64,000 nt of DNA, taken from positions 55,200-119,199 of the forward strand of contig JAFXSE010000002.1 of assembly GCA_017525855.1 (NCBI GenBank), written 5' to 3'. This DNA comes from Bacilli bacterium. Lineage in GTDB: Bacteria; Bacillota; Bacilli; RF39; UBA660. Under the pieces are notes generated by a model. That model ran no database searches. It saw nothing but the letters and a program-made list of their open reading frames with translations, and had not been told where the DNA came from. Positions within the stretch are counted from its first letter, which is position 1, and each line of letters opens with the position of its first letter. Shown piece by piece: positions 31,161 through 40,604 of this stretch. The position numbers and the translations under genes are program-made.

Positions 31161-31766
31161 TTACGCTTTAGCATATATATTAACTTTTATTTTAAAATAA
31201 TCATTTTGCGTTTTTGACGCATATGATGGATCAACCCATATTTTTAATCTATAATATGTAATTTTAGTTTTCTTATATGTTCCAGCATCCAAAATCATTC
31301 CACTTGAATCACTTAATTTAATATTATTAGAATTCTTGTAATTAGTAGGAAGTAAAATATCCTTAACTGATGCATAACTACTAACATCGGATTTTTGTAA
31401 ATATATTCTTACTTTATTATCGGGAATAGTAGACATACTATCCTTAATAGCAATAATTTCATAATCAACCTTTGTACCATTTTCTACTTTAGCATTAACA
31501 ACAAAGTCAAAAATATTTTCATCATTTTGTAAAAGTTTACCTGTAGCGTCATCAAAACTAGAAATAGGAGTTACACTAATACCATTAACATTTGAAGTAT
31601 AATTCATTGTTATAGTATTAGTAACAGTTTTAGTTTTTTGATTGTGCTGTTTCAAAAACGATAAAACACAAAAAGCCACAACTGCTGTAACAACTAAAAA
31701 TATTACAATTCCAAGCAACAACAAAATAAACTGTCCATTAGATTTTTTTTCCTTCTTACTAGTCAT
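31161..31766 (-). CDS. Exported TasA/camelysin-like protein
   Basis: This 201-residue protein has a basic N-terminus and one membrane helix (about 12-37), then an extracellular beta-rich domain. The end YYRLKIWVDPSYA...FKIKVNIYAKA resembles TasA/CalY-type fibre proteins of Bacilli. No motif proves the assignment. It lies next to the SipW-type signal peptidase, the usual partner of TasA. The start at 31764-31766 follows GGAGGGG. Confidence 0.65.
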   Translation of the reverse strand: MTSKKEKKSNGQFILLLLGIVIFLVVTAVVAFCVLSFLKQHNQKTKTVTNTITMNYTSNVNGISVTPISSFDDATGKLLQNDENIFDFVVNAKVENGTKVDYEIIAIKDSMSTIPDNKVRIYLQKSDVSSYASVKDILLPTNYKNSNNIKLSDSSGMILDAGTYKKTKITYYRLKIWVDPSYASKTQNDYFKIKVNIYAKA

Positions 31767-31820
31767 ATGCCCCTCCATCTTACAATTAATTATATCATGT
31801 AAAAAAATTTTTTCAAACAA

Positions 31821-32576
31821 TTATTTTAAACTAAATAATTCTATAGCATTTTGAGTAGTGTTTTTTTCAACAACTGATAAGCTAACATCAAAAGAATTAG
31901 CCACCTCCTGTGCTATTAATGGGATGTACTTAGAACTATTTAAAGTTCCCCTATAAGGGGCTGGAGTTAAATATGGGCTATCAGTTTCCAACAAAATATC
32001 ATTTAAAGAAATTCCTTTAATCGTTTCTCTTAACTTACTATTTTTAAATGTAACTACACCACCTATACCCAAATAATATCCCATTTTAATATATATCTTG
32101 GCAGTTTCTAAACTACCACTAAAACAATGTATATCTCCCTTCAAGTCATATTTTTTTAATATATTAATAGTATCTTCGCATGCATCTCTTGAATGAATTA
32201 CTACAGGTAAATTAAGCTCAGAAGCAAGTTTAAGTTGTTTTTCAAATACTTCTTTTTGAACTTCTTTATCAAAACCATCATAATGATAGTCTAAACCTAT
32301 TTCACCAATACCAACCACCTTAGGATTGCTTTTAATTATTTCCTTTAACCAATTAATGTCAGAATCTTTAACGGTTTCTGAAAATTCTGGATGAAATCCA
32401 ACTGTTAAATAAACATCATCATACATATGTGCATATTCCAAAACTTCTACTATTTCCTCTTTACTACATCCAGAAACAATAATTTTATAAACACCTGCTT
32501 TTCTATTTTCTTCAATTACATTATTAATATCACCATAAAATTCTTTTTCTAAGTGACAATGCGTATCTATAAACAT
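31821..32576 (-). CDS. tatD: TatD-family metal-dependent DNase
   Basis: The 251-residue TIM-barrel hydrolase has the metal-binding DTHCHLE, GEIGLDYHYD, HSRDA and ETDSPYLTP motifs. The family are 3'-5' exonucleases and D-aminoacyl hydrolase relatives. It corresponds to B. subtilis yabD in position. A good SD (AGGAGGT) precedes the ATG. Confidence 0.95.
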   Translation of the reverse strand: MFIDTHCHLEKEFYGDINNVIEENRKAGVYKIIVSGCSKEEIVEVLEYAHMYDDVYLTVGFHPEFSETVKDSDINWLKEIIKSNPKVVGIGEIGLDYHYDGFDKEVQKEVFEKQLKLASELNLPVVIHSRDACEDTINILKKYDLKGDIHCFSGSLETAKIYIKMGYYLGIGGVVTFKNSKLRETIKGISLNDILLETDSPYLTPAPYRGTLNSSKYIPLIAQEVANSFDVSLSVVEKNTTQNAIELFSLK

Positions 32577-32667
32577 GTTATTGTACCTCCTAAATCGTAT
32601 TTACTCTATAATATACCACAAGTAATAATAGATTAACACTATATTAAAACTATTATTTGATAAACTA

Positions 32668-32690
32668 AAAAAATATCATTTCTGATACTT
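32668..32690 (-). terminator. Intrinsic terminator after the 56-residue membrane protein gene
   Basis: AGTATCA-GAAA-TGATATT followed by a T-run, touching the stop codon. Confidence 0.75.
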
Positions 32691-32860
32691 TATTTTTTTC
32701 GCCTATGTAATTTTATCCTAATATAGTAAAATGTAACTACACCTAAATACAATATATCAAATATATTATGTCCTATTATTATAAGTACTAGCAAAAATAA
32801 AACCATAAATAGATATACTGTGTCCAAGCTAGATAAAACATTATCTTTCTTATTTAACAT
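32690..32860 (-). CDS. Small membrane protein (56 residues), unknown
   Basis: The protein has a short polar N-terminus, one or two hydrophobic helices (about 14-48) and a strongly basic tail (HRRKK). It is not recognised. The ATG at 32858-32860 lies 5 bases after GAAGGAG and a terminator follows immediately, which supports it as real. It sits between spoVT and tatD. Confidence 0.65.
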   Translation of the reverse strand: MLNKKDNVLSSLDTVYLFMVLFLLVLIIIGHNIFDILYLGVVTFYYIRIKLHRRKK

Positions 32861-32983
32861 AGTCTTCTCCTTCAAATTTTATTTTAACTACAATAACTAC
32901 CCTAAAAATATATCACAAATAAAAAATGTAAAAAACAATAAATGCTTATTTAATAAAAAGTTTACATAAATTTTACAATTATA

Positions 32984-33511
32984 CTAAGCTTCTATATGTT
33001 TACCAAGAAATTCTGCTACAACTTTAATTAATTGTTCTTCACTATCACTGATATTACTATCTTTAGATGCTACTACAACAGAGCCACTTGCATCTCCATT
33101 AGCTATAATTGGATAAACAACAAAATTTCCCTCAAGAATAACCCCTTCTATCAAACATTTACTACTATTGGAAAACTTAACGCCCTTTCTTTCATTTATT
33201 AATTCTCCAAGCTCATTAGAAATAGTTTTAAATAAAAACTTTTTTTTATCATCGCCACTAAACGCTATAACTCTATCCATATCAGTAATAAAAACTACTT
33301 TCTTAATCTCATTATTAATAGAATCTACAAGTAATTCAGATATATTAGTTAACTCATCAAGAGATGAATATTTTTTTAGAGTAATAAAGTCATTATCTAC
33401 AAAGATTTCCATAGATTCACCATCACGTATTCTTAAATTTCTGCGGATTTCTTTTGGAATAACAATTCTACCTAAGTCATCTATTCTTCTTACTACACCA
33501 GTTGTCTTCAT
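32984..33511 (-). CDS. spoVT: Stage V sporulation regulator SpoVT
   Basis: SpoVT is a forespore transcription regulator. The N-terminal AbrB-type swapped hairpin domain (TGVVRRIDDLGRIVIPKEIRR) is followed by a GAF-like domain (about 55-175). At 175 residues it matches SpoVT and is too long for AbrB. It lies downstream of mfd, as in B. subtilis. Confidence 0.95.
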   Translation of the reverse strand: MKTTGVVRRIDDLGRIVIPKEIRRNLRIRDGESMEIFVDNDFITLKKYSSLDELTNISELLVDSINNEIKKVVFITDMDRVIAFSGDDKKKFLFKTISNELGELINERKGVKFSNSSKCLIEGVILEGNFVVYPIIANGDASGSVVVASKDSNISDSEEQLIKVVAEFLGKHIEA

Positions 33512-33641
33512 ATATATTATCTCCTTTTAAACTTATTTTTTGCTAAAATTACAACTTTATACCTAAAAAAGTCTATATCTATATTATAATAACTATTCCC
33601 ATTAATTTCCTTGGTAAATATTTCCATTAAGTAAACTTTTA

Positions 33642-33672
33642 CAAAAAAAAAACTATAACGAAATGTTATAGT
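33642..33672 (-). terminator. Intrinsic terminator after the coiled-coil gene at 33677
   Basis: ACTATAAC-ATTTC-GTTATAGT followed by nine T residues. Confidence 0.88.
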
Positions 33673-33676
33673 ATTA

Positions 33677-34330
33677 CTAATTAAATATTCTAGAATTATT
33701 CAAAGTAAAAATATATCTATCAGCTTGCTCCTTTATCCCATTTATTAAAGTGGTATCTTTGACTAAAATTTTAAAATCAATACTTTCTAATAATTGCTTT
33801 TGATATATACCTCTAGAATTCAAATATTTAAAAATGTCAGATTTAATTTTATTAATTTTAATTTCCTTATCCTGCTCTACAAACAATTTATCTAAGTTAT
33901 TTATAATATTTTTTTGAACTAAATCATTCAATATATCTTTAATTTCCTTTTTAATTTGAGAATTTATAGAATTTAATTGTTTTTTTGTAATTTTTATAAT
34001 TTGTTCATCCTTTTTCTCTAATATTTTATCTATCTCTAAAAAAAGTCCATCTAACCTTATTTTCTTAATTATCTGAAACCTATTTTCCAACTTTTCTCTA
34101 AACTGAGAAACTATTAAATTTAATGTTTCAGTCTCTAAAACAAGATTTTCTTTTTTTGCAAGTGCTAGTAACTTACTTTTTACTTGATCCATGGAGTCTA
34201 ATGGAGGCTTTTTAATAAGTGGAGCTATATCACTATCAACCAATGCAATTGTGTTGTTATTAATAATTTCTTTTACCGCTTTAACATAAGCTTGGTAATG
34301 TTGTCTTTGTAAAGTCTCTAATTCTGTCAC
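33677..34330 (-). CDS. Hypothetical coiled-coil protein downstream of mfd
   Basis: The 217-residue protein is not recognised. It is rich in Lys, Ile, Leu and Glu, and its middle (about 85-165) predicts long amphipathic helices. No membrane segment or signal is visible. A GTG start follows GGAGG at 8 bases. It is co-directional with mfd, 58 bases away, and ends in a strong terminator, so pth-mfd and this gene may be one transcript. Confidence 0.7.
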   Translation of the reverse strand: MTELETLQRQHYQAYVKAVKEIINNNTIALVDSDIAPLIKKPPLDSMDQVKSKLLALAKKENLVLETETLNLIVSQFREKLENRFQIIKKIRLDGLFLEIDKILEKKDEQIIKITKKQLNSINSQIKKEIKDILNDLVQKNIINNLDKLFVEQDKEIKINKIKSDIFKYLNSRGIYQKQLLESIDFKILVKDTTLINGIKEQADRYIFTLNNSRIFN

Positions 34331-34388
34331 CGATTAAGCCTCCAATTCTATCTAACATATAAAGAATACATTAAATAAGAGAGCAAAG

Positions 34389-37300
34389 TCAAGAATTATT
34401 TCCCAATATTAATAAAAACAAATCAACTAAATAATATATTGGATGTTTATCCAATTTTATTATATCTAAAATAATTACCAGATTATTACCTTGTTGTTTA
34501 AATCTAAACATATTTGATATTTTAAAAGATTCAACAAATAAATCATCAATAGAAATATAGTTAACTATATTTCTATTAAAAATACACTCTATATAGTTTT
34601 TTGTCTGTCTAACATTAATTACATCCAATTTTTTAGCCAATTTTTCGAACCATTCTTCATACATATATATGATCATATCTTCGTCTAATTTACCGAATCT
34701 ATCTTCTAACTCATTTTTAACAGCTAAATATGTCTCTTTTGAAGAAATAGTATTAATTTTTCTATGAATTTCTATCTTTAAGTTTTCAGATGACACATAG
34801 GAATCTTTAATATGAGTAGTAACATTAATATAAGGTTTGACCTCTTCTTTTTCTTCTTCTAATTCTTCACCCTTGCGCCTTGCAATTTCATTATTAAGCA
34901 TTCTAAGATACATATCCATACCAACTGTATCAATAAAACCTGCCTGCTCACTTCCGAGAATATCACCAGCACCCCTAATAGACAAATCTCTAGTAGCAAT
35001 GGAAAATCCACTACCAAGCTCCGTAAATTCTTTAATAACATTAAGTCTTTTAACAGCAGTTTCAGTAAGTAATTTATTAGGTGAATACATTAAATACGCA
35101 TAAGCAAATTTATTACTTCTTCCTACCCTACCTCTAATTTGATATAACTGACTTAAACCAAAACGATCAGCATCTAATATGATTAATGTATTAACATTTG
35201 GTATATCTATACCCGTTTCAATTATTGTTGTGCAGACTAATATATCAAATTCTTTATTAATAAAACTAAGCATTCTACTTTCAAGCTCATCTTTATTCAT
35301 CCTACCATGAGCATAGTTAATTGTTGCATTAGGAACTAATCTTTGTATCTTTAACATTTTCAATTCAATATCTTCTATTTTATTATAAAGAATAAAAATC
35401 TGCCCATCCCTTGATAATTCCCTATATATAGCATCCTTTATTATTTGATCATTTTCTTCTAATACATAAGTCTGAACAGGATATCTATCATTTGGTGGTG
35501 TTTCAAGAAGTGACAAACTTCTAATGCCAGACATAGACATTTGCAAAGTCCTAGGTATTGGAGTTGCAGTAAGTGTCAAAACATCAATATTCGTCCTATA
35601 CTGTTTAATCTTTTCTTTATGCTTTACGCCAAATCTTTGCTCTTCATCAATAATTAATAATCCTAAATCATTTGGTTGAACATCTTCACTTAACAATCTA
35701 TGAGTACCAATTACCATATCAATTGTTTTATCTTTAAGTCCCTTAATAATCCTCATAACCTCTTTTTTTGTAGTAAACCTATTTAATAAAGCAATAGAAA
35801 CAGGAAAATTTTTAAATCTTTGTTTAGCACTTTCATAATGTTGATTAGACAAAATTGTTGTAGGGCATAAAAATAAAACTTGTTTAGAATCCATTATAGC
35901 CTTAAAACTAGCTACAAAAGCAACTTCTGTTTTTCCAAAGCCAACATCACCACAAAGTAATCTATCCATTGGAGAAATTGATTCCATATCTTTTTTTATT
36001 TGGGCAATAGCCTTTTTTTGATCCAACGTTAAATCATAAGAAAAATCAGCTTCAAAATCTTTTTGTAAATCTGTATCCTCTGAAAATCGAAAACCTTTTC
36101 TACTTTCACGTTCTGAATACAACTTTATCAATTCATCAGCCATATCGCAAACTCTTTGGCTAACTCTAGCTTTAGTTTTTTTCCACTCTGTACCTCCTAA
36201 CTTATTGATTTTAGGAATAGTACCTTCTTTTCCTGCAAATTTATTTAAATTATCAATTTTTTCTACAGGTATATATATTTTATCATTTCCTTGATATAAA
36301 ACTTCTATATAATCTTTCTCTAAATTATCAAAAGTAATTTTTTTTACACCATTATATATTCCTATACCATGGACAACATGAACCACATAGTCACCTATAT
36401 TTAACTTATTTATATCATTAATCTTAGAAGCATATTTAAAACTAGTTTTATATTTTTTCTTCTCGACTTTCTTCTTAAATATTTCCTTTTGCGTGATAAA
36501 AACATATTTATCATAAGAAAAACCTTCACTCATTGGAAAATCAACAAGATTAACTACATTATCCATAATTGAATCAAGACTAGTCTCTATAATTTTCATA
36601 TTCAGAACTTTAATAATACTTCTCATTTGCCTTTTTGGAAGAGCAACTACTACAGTTTTACCATTTGATATACAGTTATTTATATAATTATTTATTAATG
36701 TTTTATCCTCATTAAAAAATTCAATAGATCTAATATTGTAATTAATATTTCTCACATCTATATCTGTTATAATATTATTGATTTGCATATAATAAATTAT
36801 ATTATTAAATGATAAATCCTTAAAATCAAACATATAATTAGAAGAAAAATTAATATCTCTCGATGTTTTATAATCAAAAGACTCTTCAACAATTCTTTTA
36901 TAAGATATCATCATTTGATCATAATTAACAAAAACACCAATAGGATCATCTAAATATTCAGAAATATTAGTAATATTATTAGAATATAAAGGTAAATATT
37001 TTTGTTTTCCAAATATAAAATCATCACACTGTTTATCGATTAAAAATTCAAAAAAAGGATAAATTTTTATCTCATCAATATTTTTAATTGATTTTTGAGT
37101 ACTAGGATCAAAAATTCTAATTGAATCTATCTCATCTCCAAAAAACTCTATACGGCATGGATAATCAGAGCCAAGTGAAAAGACATCTATAACATAGCCC
37201 CTTAACCCAACATCACCAGTTTTAGTTACAAGAGTTTCAGAAACATACCCTATATTAACAAGTTTAGAAAACAAAATCTTAGGATCTACAGTATCGCCTA

Positions 37301-37688
37301 CTGCTAAATTCAAAATTGAATTTAAGTATTTCTTCTTTGTAGGCAAAAATCTTAAATATCCCATTAAATGTGTTACAATTATTCTATGTTCAAGGTTTAC
37401 TACCCCTTTTAATGTTTCCATCCTATTAATTAGCAAGTCAGGACTTATAGCTATAGCCTCACTAGTTAAAAAATCATCCATAGGAAACAAAAAAACATTA
37501 CTATTATAATTTGATAAACTTGAATAAATACTGTTTGCTTCATATAAAGAGTTGGTAACAACAATAATATCCTTATTTGTTTGTTCAAATAAATTATTTA
37601 AATAAACACAAAAAGATTCATTATTCATTCCTGATATAGCAATATTATTTATATCATTAATTTTTAACAAATCTTTTAAAATATTCAC
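34389..37688 (-). CDS. mfd: Transcription-repair coupling factor Mfd
   Basis: Mfd removes stalled RNA polymerase and recruits UvrA. The 1099 residues include the UvrB-like N-terminal domain, the RNA polymerase interaction domain (GDYVVHVVHGIGIYNGVKKI), the RecG-like translocase with LLCGDVGFGKTEVA and DEEQRFG, and the C-terminal TRCF domain. A GTG start lies 4 bases after AGGTGAT. It follows pth after 8 bases. The fin gene of B. subtilis, normally between the two, is absent. Confidence 0.97.
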   Translation of the reverse strand: MNILKDLLKINDINNIAISGMNNESFCVYLNNLFEQTNKDIIVVTNSLYEANSIYSSLSNYNSNVFLFPMDDFLTSEAIAISPDLLINRMETLKGVVNLEHRIIVTHLMGYLRFLPTKKKYLNSILNLAVGDTVDPKILFSKLVNIGYVSETLVTKTGDVGLRGYVIDVFSLGSDYPCRIEFFGDEIDSIRIFDPSTQKSIKNIDEIKIYPFFEFLIDKQCDDFIFGKQKYLPLYSNNITNISEYLDDPIGVFVNYDQMMISYKRIVEESFDYKTSRDINFSSNYMFDFKDLSFNNIIYYMQINNIITDIDVRNINYNIRSIEFFNEDKTLINNYINNCISNGKTVVVALPKRQMRSIIKVLNMKIIETSLDSIMDNVVNLVDFPMSEGFSYDKYVFITQKEIFKKKVEKKKYKTSFKYASKINDINKLNIGDYVVHVVHGIGIYNGVKKITFDNLEKDYIEVLYQGNDKIYIPVEKIDNLNKFAGKEGTIPKINKLGGTEWKKTKARVSQRVCDMADELIKLYSERESRKGFRFSEDTDLQKDFEADFSYDLTLDQKKAIAQIKKDMESISPMDRLLCGDVGFGKTEVAFVASFKAIMDSKQVLFLCPTTILSNQHYESAKQRFKNFPVSIALLNRFTTKKEVMRIIKGLKDKTIDMVIGTHRLLSEDVQPNDLGLLIIDEEQRFGVKHKEKIKQYRTNIDVLTLTATPIPRTLQMSMSGIRSLSLLETPPNDRYPVQTYVLEENDQIIKDAIYRELSRDGQIFILYNKIEDIELKMLKIQRLVPNATINYAHGRMNKDELESRMLSFINKEFDILVCTTIIETGIDIPNVNTLIILDADRFGLSQLYQIRGRVGRSNKFAYAYLMYSPNKLLTETAVKRLNVIKEFTELGSGFSIATRDLSIRGAGDILGSEQAGFIDTVGMDMYLRMLNNEIARRKGEELEEEKEEVKPYINVTTHIKDSYVSSENLKIEIHRKINTISSKETYLAVKNELEDRFGKLDEDMIIYMYEEWFEKLAKKLDVINVRQTKNYIECIFNRNIVNYISIDDLFVESFKISNMFRFKQQGNNLVIILDIIKLDKHPIYYLVDLFLLILGNNS

Positions 37689-37696
37689 AAGATCAC

Positions 37697-38254
37697 CTAC
37701 TTTTTATGATTATATTTATTCATAAGACTATTAAAATCTATTATAAAAAAATCATCTATTATATTTTTTACAGTTTTAAAAATATTATCTAATAACCTTT
37801 TTTCGTTTTCAGAAAAATGACCCAAAACATAATTTTTAGTATCAATACTTTTATCATTAGATATACCAATTTTTAAACGTTTATACTCGTTACTTCCAAT
37901 ATTTTTTTCAATATTTTTTAATCCATTATGACCACCACTACTACCGCTAGAACGCAGCCTATAAACACCAAGATTTAAATCCAAATCATCATGAATTATC
38001 AAAATATCATTAATATCTATATGAAAAAAATCCATATATTTTTTTACTACTTCACCAGATAGATTCATAAAAGAAAGAGGTTTTAAAAATATTACCTTTT
38101 CTTGGTTGATAAACCTTTCAATATATAACCCATTAAACTTCTCTTTCCAATTCTTATCATCTTTAATATAAGCATCTAACATTAAAAAGCCAACATTATG
38201 TCTCGTATTTTTATATTCATTACCAGGGTTACCTAATCCAACTATTAACTTCAT
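37697..38254 (-). CDS. pth: Peptidyl-tRNA hydrolase
   Basis: Pth releases tRNA from drop-off peptidyl-tRNA. Motifs GLGNPGNEYKNTRHNVGFLML with the catalytic His, IHDDLDL and GSSGGHNGLKNI are present. The ATG at 38252-38254 after TAGGTG gives the normal 185 residues. The longer frame would run into the rsmI 3' end. Confidence 0.96.
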   Translation of the reverse strand: MKLIVGLGNPGNEYKNTRHNVGFLMLDAYIKDDKNWKEKFNGLYIERFINQEKVIFLKPLSFMNLSGEVVKKYMDFFHIDINDILIIHDDLDLNLGVYRLRSSGSSGGHNGLKNIEKNIGSNEYKRLKIGISNDKSIDTKNYVLGHFSENEKRLLDNIFKTVKNIIDDFFIIDFNSLMNKYNHKK

Positions 38255-38261
38255 AAAACAC

Positions 38262-39104
38262 CTACTTATCATCTTTATTATATTCTTTATAAACAATAGA
38301 TTTAGCAATTCCACGTTCTTTTGCAACCATTTTTATAGCATCCATCTTCTTAAATCCATCTTCGATATACAGATTAACATGTGAAATAATATCTATTCCA
38401 TGAAAATCATTATCAAGGGTAGCTCCCTCAACAATCAAAACAAATTCACCTTTAATATTATCAAGATGATCAATGCATTCACTTATTTTTCCTCTTATAA
38501 CTTCTTCATGAATTTTAGAAATTTCGCGGCAAATAGCCATGCTTCTATCACCTAAAATATCCAACATAACTTCAAGTGTACTAATTAAATGATGAGGTGA
38601 TTCATAAAAAATTAACGTTTCTGTCTTCATTTTTATAGCATCTAACTCTTTTCTTTTTTTAGTAATCTTATTATCTAAAAAGCCATAAAATATAAAAGGA
38701 GATGGAAAAATACCAGAAACAGATAAAGCTGGAACAAAAGCAGTAGCACCAGGAAGCGCAACAACATTAAAAGATGCATCAATAACATACTTACTAATTA
38801 TAAAACCAGGATCACTAATTACTGGACTTCCAGCATCACTAACCAAACCAACATTTTTACCCTCACTTAATGCCTTAAGAACTTTATCTTTTACCTTCTT
38901 TTGTGAATACTCATCACATCTAACTAAAGACTTTTTTATTTTATATTTATTAAGTAAAATACTAGTCACTCTAGTATCTTCACACAAAAGAAAATCGACA
39001 TCATTTAATATTTTTAAACTTCGCATTGTAATATCTTCCAAATTACCAATTGGGGTTGGAATTAAATACAAAGTAGCCTTACCATCATAACTCTTTTGAA
39101 CCAT
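38262..39104 (-). CDS. rsmI: 16S rRNA 2'-O-ribose methyltransferase RsmI
   Basis: RsmI methylates the ribose of C1402 in 16S rRNA. The tetrapyrrole-methylase fold is seen in LIPTPIGNLEDITMRSLK, CEDTRVT, SDAGSPVISDPG and the FYESPHHL motif. Its length of 280 residues is normal. Its start overlaps the stop of the upstream methyltransferase gene by one base. Confidence 0.96.
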   Translation of the reverse strand: MVQKSYDGKATLYLIPTPIGNLEDITMRSLKILNDVDFLLCEDTRVTSILLNKYKIKKSLVRCDEYSQKKVKDKVLKALSEGKNVGLVSDAGSPVISDPGFIISKYVIDASFNVVALPGATAFVPALSVSGIFPSPFIFYGFLDNKITKKRKELDAIKMKTETLIFYESPHHLISTLEVMLDILGDRSMAICREISKIHEEVIRGKISECIDHLDNIKGEFVLIVEGATLDNDFHGIDIISHVNLYIEDGFKKMDAIKMVAKERGIAKSIVYKEYNKDDK

Positions 39105-39832
39105 TACAATACCTCCTTACATAAACTTTCATAAGATTTAGTAGGTGTACCATCACTATTGTAAATAATAAATGGAGAATCTACTTTTAAGTATGGCTTT
39201 CCAGATTTTATTCCTTCAACATATACCATATTTGAATTTGAAAGTATATCCTTGTAGACAAACCTAATACGTTTTGGCTCGATGCCATACTCTTTAAACA
39301 AGTTTAGTATTTCAACTAATCTATCAGTTCTATTAATAATCGAAAAAGTACCACCATCTTTTAATAAACGATTAGAAATAAGAAATATGTCTCTAAGAGA
39401 TATTTTAACCTCATGCCTAGCTATTGTTTTGTGAACATCATCATTCTTTTTAGTTAAATTAAAATCAGTAAAATATGGTGGATTTGATACAATTATATCA
39501 TAAGTATTATAAAGACTTTTTTTATTAAGGAGTTCCTTCATATCCATACAAAATAATTCAATTTGATTAGATAAGTTATTATAATCAACAGATTTCAAAG
39601 CCAAATCAATTAAATCTTGTTGAATATCAACCCCATATATTTTTGACTTAGTTCTAAGTGATAAAATTAAAGGTATTATGCCATTGCCTGTACCTAAATC
39701 TAAAATCTTTTTAGTAGTTTTTTTTACTGTTAAAAAATTCGCAAGCAAAACGCTATCCAACGAAAATGAAAACCAGTCACGTCTTTGATATATTTTCAAT
39801 TCATATCCAAGTACATCATCTAATTGTTCCAT
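39104..39832 (-). CDS. tRNA1(Val) (adenine-N6)-methyltransferase-like protein (YabB/TrmN6)
   Basis: The 242-residue class I methyltransferase has the SAM motif ILDLGTGNGIIPL and the adenine-specific NPPYF. The N-terminal SFSLDSVLLANF is typical of TrmN6/YabB, which modify A37 of tRNA-Val. It lies between ricT and rsmI; in B. subtilis yabA and yazA also lie here but are missing. Confidence 0.9.
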   Translation of the reverse strand: MEQLDDVLGYELKIYQRRDWFSFSLDSVLLANFLTVKKTTKKILDLGTGNGIIPLILSLRTKSKIYGVDIQQDLIDLALKSVDYNNLSNQIELFCMDMKELLNKKSLYNTYDIIVSNPPYFTDFNLTKKNDDVHKTIARHEVKISLRDIFLISNRLLKDGGTFSIINRTDRLVEILNLFKEYGIEPKRIRFVYKDILSNSNMVYVEGIKSGKPYLKVDSPFIIYNSDGTPTKSYESLCKEVL

Positions 39833-40604
39833 CTAAATCTCCAAACTCAACAGTAATAACACTCTTATTAGACAATTCGACTTTGCAAACCCTGTTCAAT
39901 ATATTAACATCAATAACTTTACCCATTTCGTGACTAGTTTGAATGAAATCGCCTACCTTAGGTAGATTTTTTCTATTTTCTTTGTATACTTCATTTTCAT
40001 AATTTAGACAACACTTTAATCTTCCACAAACTCCATTAATTTTATTAGGATTAAGAGCAAGCATTTGATTTTTAGCCATATTAATAGAAACACTATCAAA
40101 ATCATTTAAAAACTTATTACAACATAGCATTAAACCACATGGACCTATACCCCCAATTTTTTTTGCTTTATCCCTAACACCAATTTGTCTAAACTCAATA
40201 CGTGCATGATACTTTTGAGCAAGTCTTTTAGCTAACTCTCTAAAATCAATTCTATTATCAGATACAAATGACAAGTATAATCTTTTTTTATCAAGTGAAT
40301 AAACAGCGTCAACAAAATTCATATCTAGGTTCAACTTATCAGCAATTTTTTTAGTTTCAGCAAGTACATTATAAGCCGCTGTTTCATTTTTCGAAAAATT
40401 CTTAAGATCATCATTATTAGCTTTTCTAACTATATTAAATTCAATATCATCTATATTCTTATCAAATACATTTATAACTTGTCCTAAAAACAAACCTCTT
40501 TCAGATTCTATAACAACATAATCCATTTTTTGTACATTATATTCATTCTCCAAAGCATACACACTTCCAACAAATGAATTAGTAACTAAATTTACCACTT
40601 TCAT
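39816..40604 (-). CDS. ricT: PSP1-family Fe-S protein RicT (YaaT)
   Basis: RicT forms the RicA-RicF-RicT complex that promotes RNase Y-dependent mRNA maturation, competence and sporulation. The 262 residues contain the PSP1 domain with Cys clusters GPCGLMLCC and GVCGRLKCCL, which bind Fe-S clusters in the B. subtilis complex. It overlaps holB by 4 bases and the TrmN6-like gene by 17. Confidence 0.93.
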   Translation of the reverse strand: MKVVNLVTNSFVGSVYALENEYNVQKMDYVVIESERGLFLGQVINVFDKNIDDIEFNIVRKANNDDLKNFSKNETAAYNVLAETKKIADKLNLDMNFVDAVYSLDKKRLYLSFVSDNRIDFRELAKRLAQKYHARIEFRQIGVRDKAKKIGGIGPCGLMLCCNKFLNDFDSVSINMAKNQMLALNPNKINGVCGRLKCCLNYENEVYKENRKNLPKVGDFIQTSHEMGKVIDVNILNRVCKVELSNKSVITVEFGDLDGTIR

